22,845 nt of DNA from Methylococcaceae bacterium (GCA_005792805.1 SXQV01000096.1:1-22845); one strand, 5' to 3'; counted from the first letter of the stretch, positions 6,583 through 15,974 are shown. Translations and numbers: made by a program. Notes: generated by a model not told the origin, from the sequence alone.

Positions 6583-7554
6583 CTATGAACAAAGACGCCG
6601 ATTACCAGGCGGCTTAAACTTCAGCATTGGTTCTTTATAATTGGTCACTCGCTGCGCATCCATCATCATCAGGCCCTCATGCCAATCCAGGTGATGCATG
6701 GCATGCCATTCCCCTGCTTCTTGACCAGTCCGGTGCCACAGTTGACGCTCTTGGTAACTATCTGGCGTTAACCGGATAATCTCGCTGAGATTCAGGCCAT
6801 CCCCATACCGGCGAATACAATCCTGCGAGGGGCGCAGAAGACGCCCTTCAGCATCACGGAAAATTCTCCCGGCGGACCGTGCCTTGCCGAAGTCTCTTAT
6901 AAGTGGATTCAGTGCATGGGGTGTCCAATGATCGCTCAGGGGAGTCTCCGAGTAATACGCAAACAAGGTTTCGTCATAACGCAGGCCATTGCGCTTAACC
7001 GAACTAAACAGCCACCAGCGGCCCTCATGCTCAAACAAGGTGCAATCCACCATTTTGACCCCAGAAAATAGCGTCTTAACGAATTCCCATTGGCCTGGAA
7101 AACGGACACATCGATAGAGGTCGACCCGCCTTTTTTGTTTCTTTTCCGGAACCATATAGAGCTCACCCCCGAATTCAAACAGGAAGGGGTAAGACAGATG
7201 ATACGGTTCCTGAATGACGGGCATCCCGCCCACCGGCCTGGCCTGCCTGTCCAGCTCCATCACGCTGATATGTCCACGCCGTGTGGCGTAGGGAAACTCC
7301 TCATAAAACACGTAATACCGGTCATCCTTTCGCCAAACGAAAGGATCGGCCCAAAATCGATCCTCGGGGGGGTAAATCGGGATTAATCGCTCCGGCTGGG
7401 GTGTCGACCAGGCGCTGCGGTCACAGAAACCGGCCAACAGAAACCACTGAGGCTGTTCGTTACGCTTTCTGACTTTCTCGGCCCGTCTCGCTTTCCAGCG
7501 GCTCGCGCAAGCCCGTAAATCAGCCCAGAGACTCATTGCAAGTTTAATCCGCAC
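6583..7554 (-). CDS. GINT1-like beta-propeller protein of polysaccharide synthesis
   Basis: A 323-residue protein. The FWADPFVW motif (67–74), YYVFYEEFPY (about 80–89), repeated WADP/YMVPE/DCTLFEHEGRWWLF-type strands and many aromatic residues match the five-bladed propeller domain annotated after plant glucosamine inositolphosphorylceramide transferase 1 (GINT1), which recurs in bacterial exopolysaccharide and O-antigen clusters. That fold resembles GH43-type enzymes; the bacterial reaction is not settled as far as I know. No signal peptide is evident, and the first 30 residues are basic. It is the last gene of the minus-strand polysaccharide operon, 3 bp after the acetyltransferase-like gene. 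A sugar-transfer or modifying role is inferred. Confidence 0.75.
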   Translation of the reverse strand: MRIKLAMSLWADLRACASRWKARRAEKVRKRNEQPQWFLLAGFCDRSAWSTPQPERLIPIYPPEDRFWADPFVWRKDDRYYVFYEEFPYATRRGHISVMELDRQARPVGGMPVIQEPYHLSYPFLFEFGGELYMVPEKKQKRRVDLYRCVRFPGQWEFVKTLFSGVKMVDCTLFEHEGRWWLFSSVKRNGLRYDETLFAYYSETPLSDHWTPHALNPLIRDFGKARSAGRIFRDAEGRLLRPSQDCIRRYGDGLNLSEIIRLTPDSYQERQLWHRTGQEAGEWHAMHHLDWHEGLMMMDAQRVTNYKEPMLKFKPPGNRRLCS

Positions 7555-7557
7555 CGG

Positions 7558-8625
7558 CTAACCACCATCACCATCCCCTCGGGTAACGTACAACTCCACT
7601 TCCGGAATTCTTCTAATCAGAGTGGATTGCGGCTTCCCGTTATGTAGCCGCTGCTTGAATCCCATCCGTTCCAGTGCGGCAATCAGGATTTTCCCTCCAG
7701 CGTAGCACTCGACCTTGTGCACCCCGTCACGCCGCATGCGTCGCAAAGCGGCACTCAGCAGGCTCTCCAGCGTATCGGAGGGACATTGACCCGCCAAAAC
7801 ATCCACAATTTGAGCGCGATACTGCTGATGCCTGTAAAAGCAGGCATACACCAGATAGCCGAGCAGTTCGCCCTTATCTTCCACTACCAGTACCGTATAA
7901 GCGGTATCGGGGTGCTTACGATAGCGCCACTCCAAGGTGGCCCGATCACGACGGGTGATACCCTGGCATTCTCTTTTGGCCTGCTCCCACAGGTCATCGA
8001 AGCGCTCATCGAATGAGCCCTCCAGCAACCGCGCCTCCCTGTTCGGCTTAGGTATCCGAGGGAGTACCCAGTCGGCCATCCAACCCAACAGCTGCGCCAA
8101 AGGTTTGCCGACATATTTTTCCATGGGTTGCCGGAAAGAAATGATTCGGGCCCAACTGCCGGTATCTTTCTGATCGGTCGATCCGATTTTATACGCCACT
8201 ACCGCCATGGGGTCTGTCAGATGCTTACCTAACTGCGCGACGCCTGCCGCCGGATGATTCAGCATAGCGGCAGCAATGCCCTTGGACAGGTCCGGCCCTC
8301 CGTCCACTTCACCTGCCCGCTTCAGCTCACGCATCACCCGTCGGATACTGCCCCAATGCGCTAATGCATCTGCAAACCAGTAGGCATCAACAGGCTGCCC
8401 GGCCAAATGCAGGCCGGAGGGCAAACAACTGAGATTGGCGATAACTTGCCCGTTCCACTCGGCGACAACTCCGCAGTAACCCGGCGACCCGAGACGGGGA
8501 TCTTCCTGCCATTGCCAATGCCAGCGTCGTTCGGCCCGCTCAGCTTCTTCGGCGCCGAAGATTTCCTTGATAAGCGCCAGAATCTGAAGTTTGTCGCTAT
8601 CTCGCCCAGCCCTTATCTCAAGCAT
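7558..8625 (-). CDS. GNAT-type acetyltransferase-like protein
   Basis: A 355-residue protein with two halves. The N-terminus has the beta-alpha start typical of GNAT proteins (MLEIRAGRDSDKLQILALIKEIFG), followed by a GVVAEWNGQVIANLSCLPSGLHLAGQPVDAYWFADALAH region like the core acetyl-CoA fold. The C-terminal half (about 215–345) repeats a GNAT-like layout: TLEWRYRKHPDTAYTVLVVEDKGELLGYLVY, then AALRRMRRDGVHKVECY. It resembles two-domain GNAT proteins found in capsule and exopolysaccharide clusters. Acylation of a sugar nucleotide or glycan is a reasonable inference; the acceptor is unknown. It lies 21 bp after the GT2 gene and 3 bp before the GINT1-like gene, so it is co-transcribed. Confidence 0.75.
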   Translation of the reverse strand: MLEIRAGRDSDKLQILALIKEIFGAEEAERAERRWHWQWQEDPRLGSPGYCGVVAEWNGQVIANLSCLPSGLHLAGQPVDAYWFADALAHWGSIRRVMRELKRAGEVDGGPDLSKGIAAAMLNHPAAGVAQLGKHLTDPMAVVAYKIGSTDQKDTGSWARIISFRQPMEKYVGKPLAQLLGWMADWVLPRIPKPNREARLLEGSFDERFDDLWEQAKRECQGITRRDRATLEWRYRKHPDTAYTVLVVEDKGELLGYLVYACFYRHQQYRAQIVDVLAGQCPSDTLESLLSAALRRMRRDGVHKVECYAGGKILIAALERMGFKQRLHNGKPQSTLIRRIPEVELYVTRGDGDGG

Positions 8626-8646
8626 ACTTTTTTACTCTTGAAAAAA

Positions 8647-9615
8647 TCACGATGACATTTCCCCATGGCAGGCATTCTCCTGCTCAATCACGCGGAGTAC
8701 TTGCCTGAAGCTCTGCGTTGAGGTTGCATCAATGGAGCGTCTTATCGCCCAGACATCAGGTATGCGGGCCAGCGCCCCAAAAAGCGCACACCAATAACCA
8801 AAATCTCCCACCAGCGTCCTCGTCAGCATCCGCAGCACCAATCGAGGCAGCATGAATGCGGCGAGGGTGCCGATGGGGAAATGAATCCACTCCGCCAGCA
8901 GTTTGTTCCGTTGCAAGGCTCGCCTGACCCGCTGCCGCTTGACGTTATCTTGAATGGAGCCACGCTCCTGATGGAGGACGATGCTAGCCGGTTCCAGCAG
9001 GGTTCTCCAGCCGCGCCGCCAGGCGCGAACGCCTAGATCGAAGTCCTCCCAGTAAAACGGTTTAAAGACCGGAAGAAATCCGCCCAACTCATTGAACTTT
9101 GCCTTATCCACCGCCATGGAGCCACCTGAAGCATACAGACACCACCAAGGCTTCTTGCCCAAATTCGTGGTCTTGAGCCGTTTCAATGTGCCATAACGGT
9201 ATCTGAAACGGGTCAGGCAGTAGGGATGGATATTTCCTGATTCCTCCCGAATTGCCGATTGCACCGAAAAGACCCCCTCGTCCGTTAACCGAAGAATAAG
9301 TGGAGCAATAAAGTCACACTCCGGCCTCACGTCGGAATTCAAAAAAATCAGCGCCTCGGAATCGGCTGCCCGCACCCCCGTATGAATGGCCTCGGCAAAA
9401 CCCATGTTCGTTTCATGCTGTTCCAGCCGAACCTGAGGAAAGCGCCGCCTGATGATATCGACGCTGTTATCAGCGGAACCATCATCAACCACGATAATTT
9501 GGCCTCCGCCCGGATAGACAGCTAACGCCTCCAGCACTGTAGGAAGATTATTCTCCAGCAGAGTCGCCCCATTGAAATTGGGAACTATGATGGTTACCTG
9601 CGGCAAATCACACAT
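8647..9615 (-). CDS. Family 2 glycosyltransferase
   Basis: A 322-residue GT-A fold enzyme. VTIIVPNFNG at the N-terminus, VVDDGSADNS (44–47 for DDGS), FLNSDV (the DxD-like metal site, about 92–95) and FYWEDFDLGVRAWRRGW (WEDFD at 189–193, acceptor/catalytic region) are the hallmarks of inverting GT2 enzymes of the rhamnosyltransferase-like kind. A hydrophobic stretch near residues 248–262 may attach it to the inner membrane. It should transfer a sugar from a nucleotide donor to a lipid-linked saccharide in the cytoplasm. The donor cannot be read from the sequence. It is third in the operon, 51 bp after the O-antigen-ligase-type gene. Confidence 0.88.
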   Translation of the reverse strand: MCDLPQVTIIVPNFNGATLLENNLPTVLEALAVYPGGGQIIVVDDGSADNSVDIIRRRFPQVRLEQHETNMGFAEAIHTGVRAADSEALIFLNSDVRPECDFIAPLILRLTDEGVFSVQSAIREESGNIHPYCLTRFRYRYGTLKRLKTTNLGKKPWWCLYASGGSMAVDKAKFNELGGFLPVFKPFYWEDFDLGVRAWRRGWRTLLEPASIVLHQERGSIQDNVKRQRVRRALQRNKLLAEWIHFPIGTLAAFMLPRLVLRMLTRTLVGDFGYWCALFGALARIPDVWAIRRSIDATSTQSFRQVLRVIEQENACHGEMSS

Positions 9616-9666
9616 GAGTCATCGATAGGAGTGATGGAGAATAAATCTGTAACGCTTGTGACAGGA

Positions 9667-10860
9667 TCAAACCGTCCGCTTTAATCTCTCGATATACACA
9701 AAGCTGGCCCCCAAGACAAACCCCAGAGGCAAAAGATAATCCCTAGAAAAAAACGGAACAGTGGAAACTCCATGAACCAGTTGCGCCGTGGCAACGGCCA
9801 GTAAAAGCATACCTGTGCGACGTGAAATGATTGACTCATCGTCCCATGCAGCGGAAGCAAGCCGATAGAAGAACAGCCCATAGGCAACCGTCACCAGAAC
9901 CAAGCCGGATAGACCGTGACTGTAAAGAATCTCCATGAAGAAATTATGGGCAGAAAGATAAGTCTTGATCCCACGTGACCAAGCTATTTCTTTGAAATCC
10001 TGATAGAACGCACCAATACCATGTCCGAAAAGCCACTGGAGAGCCGTACTTTTCTTCTGCAAATGGAAGGCCCCCGCCCAGATTTCCCACCGCTCATCAT
10101 GGGAGAAATTAGCCGCAAAATCATCGACCCGTGCTGCAAAGTTTGCCACGTTACCAAAGTATAAAAAGGCCAAAATTCCGGCCATGAGAAGCAAAAACCT
10201 CCAGCGGAAATGAGGGGCGATGAAAGGGATCACCACCAACGCAGAGGACAGCAACGCGAGATAACCCGGGCGGGAACGTGTCGCGAGCAAAAGCCACACA
10301 TTCCCCATGAGCGTCAACGCCATAACACATCGAACCCTGAAGGACAGGCTTTTACTGATGGCGTAGAACATGATGGGCAGCGTCATCACCGCATACATCG
10401 ACATGTAGTGGATGTTGGAAAACAATCCAAACTTTCCATATCGCGGCCAATGCGTCCACAACAGGTTGTAAGTCAGATTGGCAAATACAAACACCACCAA
10501 CACAAAACTGATGGCCTGTAAATAACCGCTATAGCCGGATACCTGCTGTTGCAAGGACCAAATACCCAACACTGTGATCAGACACCACAAGATGGGATAA
10601 GGCGAAATACCGTAAGCTTTGGAGGCAGCCAGGGTGCCCTGAACAAACAGGATCATGCCAGTCATCAGAAGCACCTTGAGTGACCCGCTCAAACAAAGCC
10701 CCCTCATTGCGACTGCCTGACCGGCAACACCTAGAGAAATCACCCCTAACGCGACTGCGTAAAGACCTCGCCCAAGCAATAAGAAAACCATTAGCGAGAA
10801 AACGCCGGCGAAAGTCACGCTTCTGCTACCGGCAAGAAACCGTGCGCCCAACTGGGTCAT
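9667..10860 (-). CDS. O-antigen ligase family (Wzy_C) membrane protein
   Basis: A 397-residue polytopic inner-membrane protein with about ten or more hydrophobic segments. The Wzy_C-type periplasmic loop is visible around residues 225–305: ERWEIWAGAF, then FGHGIGAFYQDF, and SAHNFFMEILYSHGLSGL, where the His-Asn-x-x-x-E/Q-x-x-x-x-x-G pattern is typical of WaaL/PglL-like ligases. Such proteins either attach O-antigen to lipid A-core or polymerise repeat units (Wzy); sequence alone does not separate the two. Its ATG overlaps the stop of the upstream GT4 gene by 4 bp, indicating translational coupling. The rest of the operon supports a role in lipopolysaccharide or a related glycan. Confidence 0.82.
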   Translation of the reverse strand: MTQLGARFLAGSRSVTFAGVFSLMVFLLLGRGLYAVALGVISLGVAGQAVAMRGLCLSGSLKVLLMTGMILFVQGTLAASKAYGISPYPILWCLITVLGIWSLQQQVSGYSGYLQAISFVLVVFVFANLTYNLLWTHWPRYGKFGLFSNIHYMSMYAVMTLPIMFYAISKSLSFRVRCVMALTLMGNVWLLLATRSRPGYLALLSSALVVIPFIAPHFRWRFLLLMAGILAFLYFGNVANFAARVDDFAANFSHDERWEIWAGAFHLQKKSTALQWLFGHGIGAFYQDFKEIAWSRGIKTYLSAHNFFMEILYSHGLSGLVLVTVAYGLFFYRLASAAWDDESIISRRTGMLLLAVATAQLVHGVSTVPFFSRDYLLPLGFVLGASFVYIERLKRTV

Positions 10861-11987
10861 CCGGCTTTTTCCTTAGGGAAATCTGAAAAAAGCACATCCA
10901 GATAGCGTTGTGCACTGTATTCGATGGTGAACTCGAGCACGGCCTGCCGCAAAAACCCGCTAGGTAACGGGTTTTTCAAGACATCCGACATCGCGTCGGC
11001 CAGGGCTTCATAGTCACCCACAGGCACCAACGGCCCGTATTTCCCGTTTGCCAGCGTCTCTCGCGGGCCATAGGGACAATCCGTGGACACCGAGGGAATA
11101 CCCAGGGCCAGTGCTTCAACCAAAACGTTGCCGGAGCCTTCCCAAGCGGATGACATGACAAATAGAGAAGCTCTTTTCATATAGGCAAACGGATTGGCGC
11201 GATACCCGGAAAGCGATACCACCCCTTCAAGGCCAAGCTCAACAATCAGACGCTGCAACTCCGGCTGCAATGGCCCTTCGCCGAGAATCATCAATCTGCA
11301 ATTTTTATCCTGCCGCACCCGACTGAACGCTCTGATCAAGGTGGGAAAATCCTTCTCCGGGGTCAGTCGGCCAGCGCCAAGAATGACCGGCACGTCTTCG
11401 TTAAACCAAGGGTGATCGACTGGCGCTTCTGACTGCTTGGCCAATTCGGGCGTAATTACGGGGTTACGTATAGCAATCACGCGATCACGCGGCATTCCTG
11501 TAATTGCCAGCGTGTCCTCGACAACGCCTTCCGAAACACAAACAATCTTGTCAAGACAAGGGAAGAGCCAGCGCATGGGCGCGGTTCTGAGCCATCGCTG
11601 TAGAGCAGGCTTGCTCGCAAGGAAGCCTGTCATGTTCATGTGGAGCTGCCCCACCAGCCGGGTATCAACGCGGGCCAGCCAATGCGCTATTACCGCAGCT
11701 CTCACGGCACGGTCTTTGGCTACCATCAGCACATCTGGATACTGACTTCGCAGATAACGGATCAACGCGGGTATGGCCATTTGCGAATGCTTGACCTTGA
11801 GATCAATGAGCCGAACATTTGGCCAGGGAATCTCGGGAAGCTGTCCTTTTTTGGCAATCACCGCCAACAAGTCAACTTCGACATCATGCGTCGACAGCCC
11901 CTGCAGAAGGTTAAGGGTGACACGCTCTACCCCACCTGTCCCTGAGAAGGATACAAAGATCGCCAGTCGCCTAGGTTTCAGACTCAT
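10857..11987 (-). CDS. Family 4 glycosyltransferase
   Basis: A 376-residue GT-B enzyme. The N-terminal domain has the donor-side glycine loop GTGGVERV (about 16–23). The C-terminal domain has GAGRLTPEKDF (204–214), LGEGPL, and the retaining-GT4 signature E-x7-E at Glu283/Glu291 in WEGSGNVLVEALALGIPSV. These bind the nucleotide-sugar donor. It is the first gene of the minus-strand polysaccharide operon and overlaps the O-antigen-ligase-type gene by 4 bp. The upstream site is weak (AGTGAG). The ~78 bp to the SDR gene contains no obvious terminator, so read-through from mrcB and the SDR gene is possible. The sugar specificity is not determinable here. Confidence 0.88.
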   Translation of the reverse strand: MSLKPRRLAIFVSFSGTGGVERVTLNLLQGLSTHDVEVDLLAVIAKKGQLPEIPWPNVRLIDLKVKHSQMAIPALIRYLRSQYPDVLMVAKDRAVRAAVIAHWLARVDTRLVGQLHMNMTGFLASKPALQRWLRTAPMRWLFPCLDKIVCVSEGVVEDTLAITGMPRDRVIAIRNPVITPELAKQSEAPVDHPWFNEDVPVILGAGRLTPEKDFPTLIRAFSRVRQDKNCRLMILGEGPLQPELQRLIVELGLEGVVSLSGYRANPFAYMKRASLFVMSSAWEGSGNVLVEALALGIPSVSTDCPYGPRETLANGKYGPLVPVGDYEALADAMSDVLKNPLPSGFLRQAVLEFTIEYSAQRYLDVLFSDFPKEKAG

Positions 11988-12065
11988 CTCACTAATGCCT
12001 CTAGAAAATAGCGAATACGGAAGGGCGTGACTCGAACAACAGAGTACCAGCCAGCGGACGCTTCA

Positions 12066-12905
12066 CTACCCCACTTTCCCCAAAAGCCAATCCAGTGCCC
12101 GATCGGGTAGCACCCTTTTGAGACAGCCAAACAGGTAGGTGGGAAAGGTCACGTAATAACGGGCTCTCGGACGTCTCGCCTCCAGCGCATGGATGAGTTT
12201 GGCGACGACCGCCTCAGGGTCCAGCGTGAAAGGTACCGCAGCCCCCTCCTTCTGTAATCGCACCTCCATCAGCCGATAGGTCTCACGGTGAGGGCTATCT
12301 TCAGCACTTATATGCTTCCGGTACATGGCATAGGCATTGTCACGGAATCGGCTCAGAATCGGACCCGGCTCGATAATCGAAATATGAATGCCTGTCCCGC
12401 GCAGCTCCAGCCGCAGCGTGTCCGAGAGCCCTTCGAGGGCAAACTTGCTGGCATTATAGGCACCCCGATAGCGCATGGCGGCGAAGCCGAGAACCGAACT
12501 GTTCTGAATAATGCGGCCATAGCCCTGGCGGCGCATGACCGGAATCACCAGATTCGTCAGCTCGTGCGTGCCAAATAAATTCGTCTCGAACTGCTCACGC
12601 AGTACCTCACGTCTCAGATCCTCGACCGCCCCCGGCTGCCCGTAGGCTCCATTATTAAAGAGGCCATACAGCACGCCGCCCGTGGTCTCCAGCACCCGCT
12701 TTACGGCCAGCTGAATTGAGGCAGGATCCGCCAGATCCAGAAGAAACGCTTCAAATCCCTCGCCTGCAAGCCGAGATACATCCACCGGTTTTCGAGCCGT
12801 GGTCAAGACACGGTAACCGCGCGCTCTCAGTGTCCGCGCAGCGCAGAGCCCGATACCCGAAGAGCAGCCAGTAATCAGAATAGTTTTCGACGACGGTTCC
12901 GACAT
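12066..12905 (-). CDS. SDR-family NAD(P)-dependent oxidoreductase
   Basis: A 279-residue classical short-chain dehydrogenase. ILITGCSSGIG (12–19) is the TGxxxGxG dinucleotide motif, NNGAYG (about 84–89) is the NNAG-like motif, and the catalytic Ser137, Tyr150 and Lys154 are present (NSSVLG, YNASK). Arg38 after the second strand (TTARKP) favours NADP. The C-terminus has a hydrophobic end (YYVTFPTYLFGCLKRVLPDRALDWLLGKVG), common in lipid- or retinol-type SDRs that associate with membranes. It begins 2 bp after the mrcB stop, so both are probably on one transcript. The substrate is unknown. Confidence 0.88.
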   Translation of the reverse strand: MSEPSSKTILITGCSSGIGLCAARTLRARGYRVLTTARKPVDVSRLAGEGFEAFLLDLADPASIQLAVKRVLETTGGVLYGLFNNGAYGQPGAVEDLRREVLREQFETNLFGTHELTNLVIPVMRRQGYGRIIQNSSVLGFAAMRYRGAYNASKFALEGLSDTLRLELRGTGIHISIIEPGPILSRFRDNAYAMYRKHISAEDSPHRETYRLMEVRLQKEGAAVPFTLDPEAVVAKLIHALEARRPRARYYVTFPTYLFGCLKRVLPDRALDWLLGKVG

Positions 12906-12907
12906 AG

Positions 12908-15262
12908 CTAAAACAGCTCCTCCACCCGACCATCGACCGCCGGCTTGCTTTGCCTGCTTTGAGAAGATTTATCAGCACCGCCACAACCAGACACTCGGTC
13001 CGGCGAGGAACCCTTGATGAAGGGCATGGGAATTGCGCCTAAGCAACCTGAATCGGAACGGCCACCCCGCTGCGCATCGACCCAGATCAGATCGACATTT
13101 TCGGGCTGATCCAACTCTAATGGTTCGCGGCTGACCTTTTTCATGGCCGACGCCCAAATCCTGAGCGCGCCTTCCGCCCCTGTCAGTCCGGCTGACTGAT
13201 TATCATCCCGCCCCATCCAGACGACACCGAGATAATCCCCGGTAAAGCCGGCAAACCAGCTATCACGCAAATCATTGGTGGTCCCTGTTTTACCAGCAGG
13301 TTCGAGGCTGGCTGGCATCAGACTCAGTGCCGGCTTGCCAGTGCCTCTGCGCATCACTTCCTTGAGCAGCGTGTTGAGTATGTACACCGATGAGGCGTCA
13401 ATGGATTGTCGGACATCAAGCCCAAAGCGCTGCAGCGTCTTGCCCTCGGGAGACACGACAGCCTGAATGGCACGCAAAGGTGTCACAAAGCCATCGCTAG
13501 CAAACGTCTGATACATCTGGGCCACTTCAATGGGCGAGAGCGCTGCCGTACCCAGCAACAGCGAGGGAACCATCTCCACGGGCCGATCTACACCGAGACG
13601 CCGCAACGTTTGCGCGGTATGCACAATTCCGACATCCATTCCTAAGCGCACCGTCGCGAGATTGTAGGAATGCACCAAGGCCTTGAATAACGGGACGGCC
13701 CCATGTTCGCGCCCGTCAAAATTCTTGGGAGCCCAGATATTACCCGCACTTTTGACTTGTATCGCCGTATCCTGAAGCAGGGTTGATGCCGTGTATTGGT
13801 CGGGGCTTTCGAGGGCAGTCAAATAAACCACCGGTTTGTACAACGACCCGATCTGCCGATAAGCGTCCAGAGCGCGGTTGAAACCGGAAGATTCAGGATC
13901 GCGCCCACCCGACAGCGCGGCTATTTCGCCGGTACTCCGTCGAGTCAGGATGGCGGCACTTTCGAGCGGGGATTTTTTCTTGTGATTGTCGAGACTATCG
14001 AGATGCGTCGCCACCGCAGCCTGCAACTGTCTCTGCACGTTTACATCAAGTGTCGTGAAAATCTTCAGTCCCTCGGACGTTAGATCCTCCGCCCGGTATT
14101 CCTTCTGCAGCTGACGTCGGACCAGATCCATGAAAGCCGGATAACGGGTAATCGACTGATGCGGATCGGCAACCACGTCGAGCGGGTGTGACTTAGCCTC
14201 CTCGGCCACAGCCGCTTCGATAAAACCCTGATCAACCATCTCATCGAGAATCAGATCCCGGCGCTTCAACACCCTATCCGGCGTCCTGTAGGGGTCGTAA
14301 TAGGAGGGACCGCGCACCAGCGAAACGAGTAACGCAATATGATGGAGCCTCAGCTCCTCGATGGAACGACCGAAGTAATATTGGCTGGCCAGACCAAAAC
14401 CGTGAACGGCCCGGGAACCATCCTGACCGAGATAAATTTCGTTGAGATAGGCCTCCAGAATCTCTTCCTTTGAGTAGCGGGCATCCAGGATGATCGCCAT
14501 TACGATCTCATTGATTTTGCGCCACCAGGTCCGTTCGGAAGACAGGTAGAAATTCTTGACCAGCTGCTGCGTCAGGGTACTACCGCCCTGGACAATTCCA
14601 CCTGCGCGCACATTCACAAAGATCGCACGCAGGATGCCGCGCAGGGAAACGCCATGATGGCCATAAAAATCATGGTCCTCACTGGCAAATAGAGCGTTGA
14701 GAAGTTCATCAGGAGCCTGATCCAGCTTGATCAACGCACGATCTTCCCGCCGGGCTGGGTAGAAACTGCCGATTTGCGGTGGCTCCATCCGCAACAAAGG
14801 CACCGATTTGCCAGTGGCCATATCTTCAAGCAGGATGACCTCGCTCTCGGTGAACTGCGCTCGCAATTCGCGGGCAGATTCCGGCTTGTCTGGAAACTGA
14901 AAATCCCGGGTCTTGAAGACAATTTCATCACCCAGCCGGATATAACTGCCCTGGGTCGAGAGTTGGGCATCCTTGCGGTATTTAAGCTGAATCAGCAGCC
15001 ACTCGAAGCCACCGGCATCATACGGCGAACCGACAAATATCTCGGCAGAGCCGGCATAGACACGGGCCGGCAACGCCCACCGCTTGCCCTCGAACTGCTC
15101 GCGCACCAAACGATCCTGATACCCCACATAGGCCACTACTGCGGCCAGCACGAAAGGAGTCAGGTAAAGAAAGAATCGAACAATCGACGAAAAAAAGGAT
15201 CGGGGCTTTTTCTGCTCGCGACGAGCAAGCCGCCGACCCCGCCCTGATTTATCGGCTCTCAC
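12908..15262 (-). CDS. mrcB: Penicillin-binding protein 1B (bifunctional peptidoglycan synthase)
   Basis: A 784-residue class A PBP that polymerises and cross-links peptidoglycan at the inner membrane. It has a short basic cytoplasmic tail, a TM helix (about 28–48), a UB2H-like domain (about 65–165), then the GT51 glycosyltransferase with Glu195 in ASEDHDFYGHHG and GGSTLTQQLVKNFYL. The transpeptidase has Ser473-x-x-Lys476 (GSLYKP), Ser532-Tyr-Asn534 and Lys658-Thr-Gly660. All catalytic motifs are present. Length is a little under E. coli PBP1b (844 residues). The UB2H segment suggests control by an outer-membrane LpoB-type activator. The start is GTG at 15262 with only a weak ribosome binding site; an in-frame stop lies just upstream, so no longer form is possible. 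folE is transcribed in the same direction 122 bp before it. Confidence 0.95.
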   Translation of the reverse strand: MRADKSGRGRRLARREQKKPRSFFSSIVRFFLYLTPFVLAAVVAYVGYQDRLVREQFEGKRWALPARVYAGSAEIFVGSPYDAGGFEWLLIQLKYRKDAQLSTQGSYIRLGDEIVFKTRDFQFPDKPESARELRAQFTESEVILLEDMATGKSVPLLRMEPPQIGSFYPARREDRALIKLDQAPDELLNALFASEDHDFYGHHGVSLRGILRAIFVNVRAGGIVQGGSTLTQQLVKNFYLSSERTWWRKINEIVMAIILDARYSKEEILEAYLNEIYLGQDGSRAVHGFGLASQYYFGRSIEELRLHHIALLVSLVRGPSYYDPYRTPDRVLKRRDLILDEMVDQGFIEAAVAEEAKSHPLDVVADPHQSITRYPAFMDLVRRQLQKEYRAEDLTSEGLKIFTTLDVNVQRQLQAAVATHLDSLDNHKKKSPLESAAILTRRSTGEIAALSGGRDPESSGFNRALDAYRQIGSLYKPVVYLTALESPDQYTASTLLQDTAIQVKSAGNIWAPKNFDGREHGAVPLFKALVHSYNLATVRLGMDVGIVHTAQTLRRLGVDRPVEMVPSLLLGTAALSPIEVAQMYQTFASDGFVTPLRAIQAVVSPEGKTLQRFGLDVRQSIDASSVYILNTLLKEVMRRGTGKPALSLMPASLEPAGKTGTTNDLRDSWFAGFTGDYLGVVWMGRDDNQSAGLTGAEGALRIWASAMKKVSREPLELDQPENVDLIWVDAQRGGRSDSGCLGAIPMPFIKGSSPDRVSGCGGADKSSQSRQSKPAVDGRVEELF

Positions 15263-15344
15263 TGGCTGGGATCCCGGGAATTATCCGCTGCAATGGGCAT
15301 TCCACTAACCCAGAGCCACTAACGAGGGCGTTGGGCGCAAAGGC

Positions 15345-15377
15345 AAAAAATCAGACCATAGTGCGAAATCGATGGTC
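15345..15377 (-). terminator. Possible terminator after folE
   Basis: On the minus strand GACCAT and ATGGTC (15377–15372 and 15359–15354) can pair across a 12-nt loop, followed shortly by six T (15350–15345). The stem is short and the loop long, so this is a weak call. It would separate folE from mrcB. Confidence 0.35.
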
Positions 15378-15384
15378 ATGGATA

Positions 15385-15939
15385 CTAGCGATTGATCAGA
15401 TTCAGAAATTCTGATCGGGTGCTGATTTGTTTGCGGAACAATCCCAGCATTGAAGAAGTGGTCATGACTGAATTCTGTTTTTCCACACCGCGCATCATCA
15501 TGCACAAGTGTTTGGCCTCAATAACGACAGCCACACCGGCTGGATCGATGGCCGTCTGCAGAGCCGTCGCAATCTGGTTGGTCAACCGCTCCTGAATTTG
15601 CAGTCGACGGGCATACATATCCACGATACGTGCGACCTTGGACAAACCAATCACCTTGCCCTTGGGCAGATAGGCAACGTGACACTTACCGATAAAAGGC
15701 AGCAAGTGGTGCTCACAAAGCGAATACAACTCGATATCTTTGACGATCACCATGTCCTCGGTGTCGGCCTCAAAGATCGCATTATTGAGCACATCATCAA
15801 GGCTGCGGGTATAGCCATTATTGATAAACCGGAACGCCGCCGCCGCACGCTTAGGGGTATCCACCAAACCCTCTCGCGTAACGTCTTCCCCAATTTCCTG
15901 AATGAGCCGGGAAAAAAGTTCTTCCATCTTGTTTTGCAT
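15385..15939 (-). CDS. folE: GTP cyclohydrolase I
   Basis: A 184-residue type IA enzyme. It turns GTP into 7,8-dihydroneopterin triphosphate, the first step of tetrahydrofolate synthesis, in the cytoplasm as a decamer. The zinc ligands are visible: Cys75 and His78 in LCEHHLLPF and Cys146 in HLCMMMRGV. GKVIGLSK and RLQIQERLTNQI are the substrate-site blocks. It is shorter than E. coli FolE (222 residues), lacking the N-terminal extension, but within the range of bacterial forms. ATG at 15939 is preceded by a candidate -10 box. The stretch to dusA upstream is 57 bp. Confidence 0.95.
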   Translation of the reverse strand: MQNKMEELFSRLIQEIGEDVTREGLVDTPKRAAAAFRFINNGYTRSLDDVLNNAIFEADTEDMVIVKDIELYSLCEHHLLPFIGKCHVAYLPKGKVIGLSKVARIVDMYARRLQIQERLTNQIATALQTAIDPAGVAVVIEAKHLCMMMRGVEKQNSVMTTSSMLGLFRKQISTRSEFLNLINR

Positions 15940-15968
15940 GTTTTGTCACCGAATTTCGCAATGGGCTA

Positions 15969-15974
15969 AGTATA
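15969..15974 (-). promoter_or_regulatory. Candidate -10 box of a folE promoter
   Basis: On the minus strand TATACT lies about 30 bp upstream of the folE ATG, preceded by GGGG. No good -35 hexamer stands at the right distance, so the call is tentative. Confidence 0.3.

Noticed and set aside
12029..12037. GACTCGAAC, resembling a tRNA T-loop on the minus strand
   Set aside because: The flanking bases do not form a T-stem, and no acceptor or anticodon arm is present.
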